From contig QNGE01000776.1 of the NCBI GenBank assembly GCA_008508345.1, positions 62,001-126,000 on the forward strand: DNA of 64,000 nucleotides, read 5' to 3'. Source of the DNA: Paragonimus westermani (Eukaryota > Platyhelminthes > Trematoda > Plagiorchiida > Troglotrematidae). Below, piece by piece: positions 62,990-64,000 of this stretch; position 1 is the stretch's first letter; each line of letters begins with the position of its first letter. A model generated the notes under the pieces. It was not told where the DNA came from and searched no databases. It was given only the letters and a program-made list of their open reading frames with translations. The translations under genes and the position numbers were made by a program.

Positions 62990-63215
62990 TGATTCAGTAG
63001 TGTGTAATGTGAGATAAGTGGTGCAGTGATCAACGCAGTTGTTTCCTGAAAGTGTGACCGGAGTTCCCGTCACAGTCGTCGCAAAAATATGCACTACTGG
63101 CGACCTCTAGTAAGGGCGAAACTCGAACCAACAGCCTCATTTCGAATGGGACTGACTAAACCATCGACATCAGTGTGACAGATGTGACCACTTGTGAGTG
63201 ACGCTCAGCTTATAT
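62990..63215 (+). mobile_element. Hammerhead-bearing tRNA-like short element, copy B
   Basis: AAGTGGTGCAGTGATCAACG resembles the A box. The B box is decayed (GGAGTTCCCGTCAC). GCAAAAATATGCACTACTGG matches copy A, as does the tail GTGAGTGACGCTCAGCTT. The hammerhead core at 63097-63103 is CUGGCGA instead of CUGAUGA, and the cleavage side of helix III reads GAAC, so the ribozyme is dead. An A-rich AAGAAAAAGAAAAAG run follows at about 63220. Confidence 0.65.
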
Positions 63216-63284
63216 GATAAGAAAAAGAAAAAGAAATCTGCACACGTTCTCTTCGTTATTCGTAAAGGTCGTTAAGCCATGGTT

Positions 63285-63415
63285 AATGAGCTAACTGACC
63301 CCCATTCTCACAAGCTAAACACCACTCACATTTGAACGCAGCCTTCGCATCCAGATAAACATTTCGGATGGCCCACTTCAAATGAAAACATTTGACTCGA
63401 GTTGCGCTCGCTGAA
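63285..63415 (-). mobile_element. Hammerhead-bearing short element, copy C, body only
   Basis: The reverse complement gives GCAACTCGAGTCAAATG (end of the hammerhead), then ATCTGGATGCGAAGGCTGCG and TTCAAATGTGAGTGGTGTTTAGCTTGTGAGAA, the body of copy A. The head and the CUGAUGA core are missing. It faces copy B tail to tail. Confidence 0.65.
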
Positions 63416-63420
63416 CAATA

Positions 63421-64000
63421 TACGCAGGAGGTAAGTGATGTCGTTGGTAAACCGTTATTATGTGAGTATTTTGAAAAGCATGATATATGCCTATTGTGCT
63501 GTAGAAAATGTTTGTTTTAGTGTCTTAAAGTTTTCCATCAAGAACGTTGAGAAATCGCGTTAATTTAATATCGAAATAGGTTGACGCGGTGGCTAAAGTT
63601 TTGTGATTTAGTACGTAGAAGAAGTTAGCAACGAATGATTGCCGAATATGCACAGTATAATTTGCAATCCATTTTTCGTGGACTTGTGCGTTCGATATTC
63701 CGTGAACTAGGTGTCGACGATTAATAAGTAAGTTTCGTTGCCCTAGTAGCACACTGGAACACTCAGCCGTTCCCTGAGTGATCTTTGAGTGTACCCTTTG
63801 GAACACTCACCAAACTTCCTTGTGTCTAAGTTCTGTGTATCATTTCGCATGTGTATAGGCTAATAAAAATAATACATCTTTTTGTTACTCAAAAACGTGT
63901 GAGCAGACCTATACCCCTCATGTGAATTTTGTTTTATCGAACCACTTCACATTAATAGTGACCGCGCCAAAGGACCAATTTCAGTCATCTTGCTTAATTC
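63421..64000. other. Stretch without a recognisable gene
   Basis: Only a short GGAACACTCA repeat near 63757 and 63800 was noticed. Confidence 0.5.

Overview
The window is eukaryotic nuclear DNA, AT-rich and intron-dominated, most probably from a flatworm and most likely a digenean trematode. This rests on a P2X-type receptor gene with very long introns, several Penelope-like retroelements (PLEs), a Ty3/gypsy element, and a tRNA-like short repeat carrying a hammerhead ribozyme that resembles the schistosome SM-alpha type. The genus cannot be fixed from the sequence alone. No bacterial, phage or CRISPR features are present.

The host gene is on the + strand. Four spliced exons encode the second half of a P2X ATP-gated cation channel: 1894-2038, 34013-34143, 45340-45496 and 50258-50497, the last ending in the stop codon. 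Exon phases fit each other exactly, all four inner splice sites are GT/AG, and the joined protein runs from the lower ectodomain through the ATP-site NFR and K residues, the second transmembrane helix and a YxxxK motif to a lysine-rich tail. The first half of the gene must lie upstream of the window. The introns are about 32.0, 11.2 and 4.8 kb.

Intron 1 (2039-34012) carries most of the mobile DNA. At 4820-7099 is a nearly complete but frameshifted PLE (reverse transcriptase plus GIY-YIG endonuclease), bounded by an inverted repeat whose two arms each hold a hammerhead ribozyme, one apparently intact. A second, more decayed PLE follows at 7270-8200. On the minus strand, a decayed PLE (23083-24490) abuts a decayed Ty3/gypsy element (19340-23050: gag, protease, RT, RNase H, integrase). 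Intron 2 (34144-45339) holds tRNA-like relics, a possible RT scrap and a hammerhead-bearing short repeat (44835-45025). Intron 3 (45497-50257) holds an unusual tRNA-headed repeat cluster (45600-46031) and a 5'-truncated antisense PLE whose endonuclease frame is still open (48349-48861).

Downstream of the P2X stop codon (50498-64000) are a LINE 3' remnant (51840-52290), a badly decayed Ty3/gypsy remnant (55310-56260), a hammerhead-like fold (56848-56916, minus), one exon-like open frame of unknown identity (61683-61961) and two further copies of the hammerhead-bearing short repeat in opposite orientation (62990-63215 and 63285-63415). Everything else looks like intronic or intergenic DNA without a recognisable gene.

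The most notable theme is self-cleaving RNA. Three different kinds of site have hammerhead architecture (PLE terminal repeats, the tRNA-like short repeat, and an isolated locus). The one at 7032-7072 has every core nucleotide and all three helices intact.
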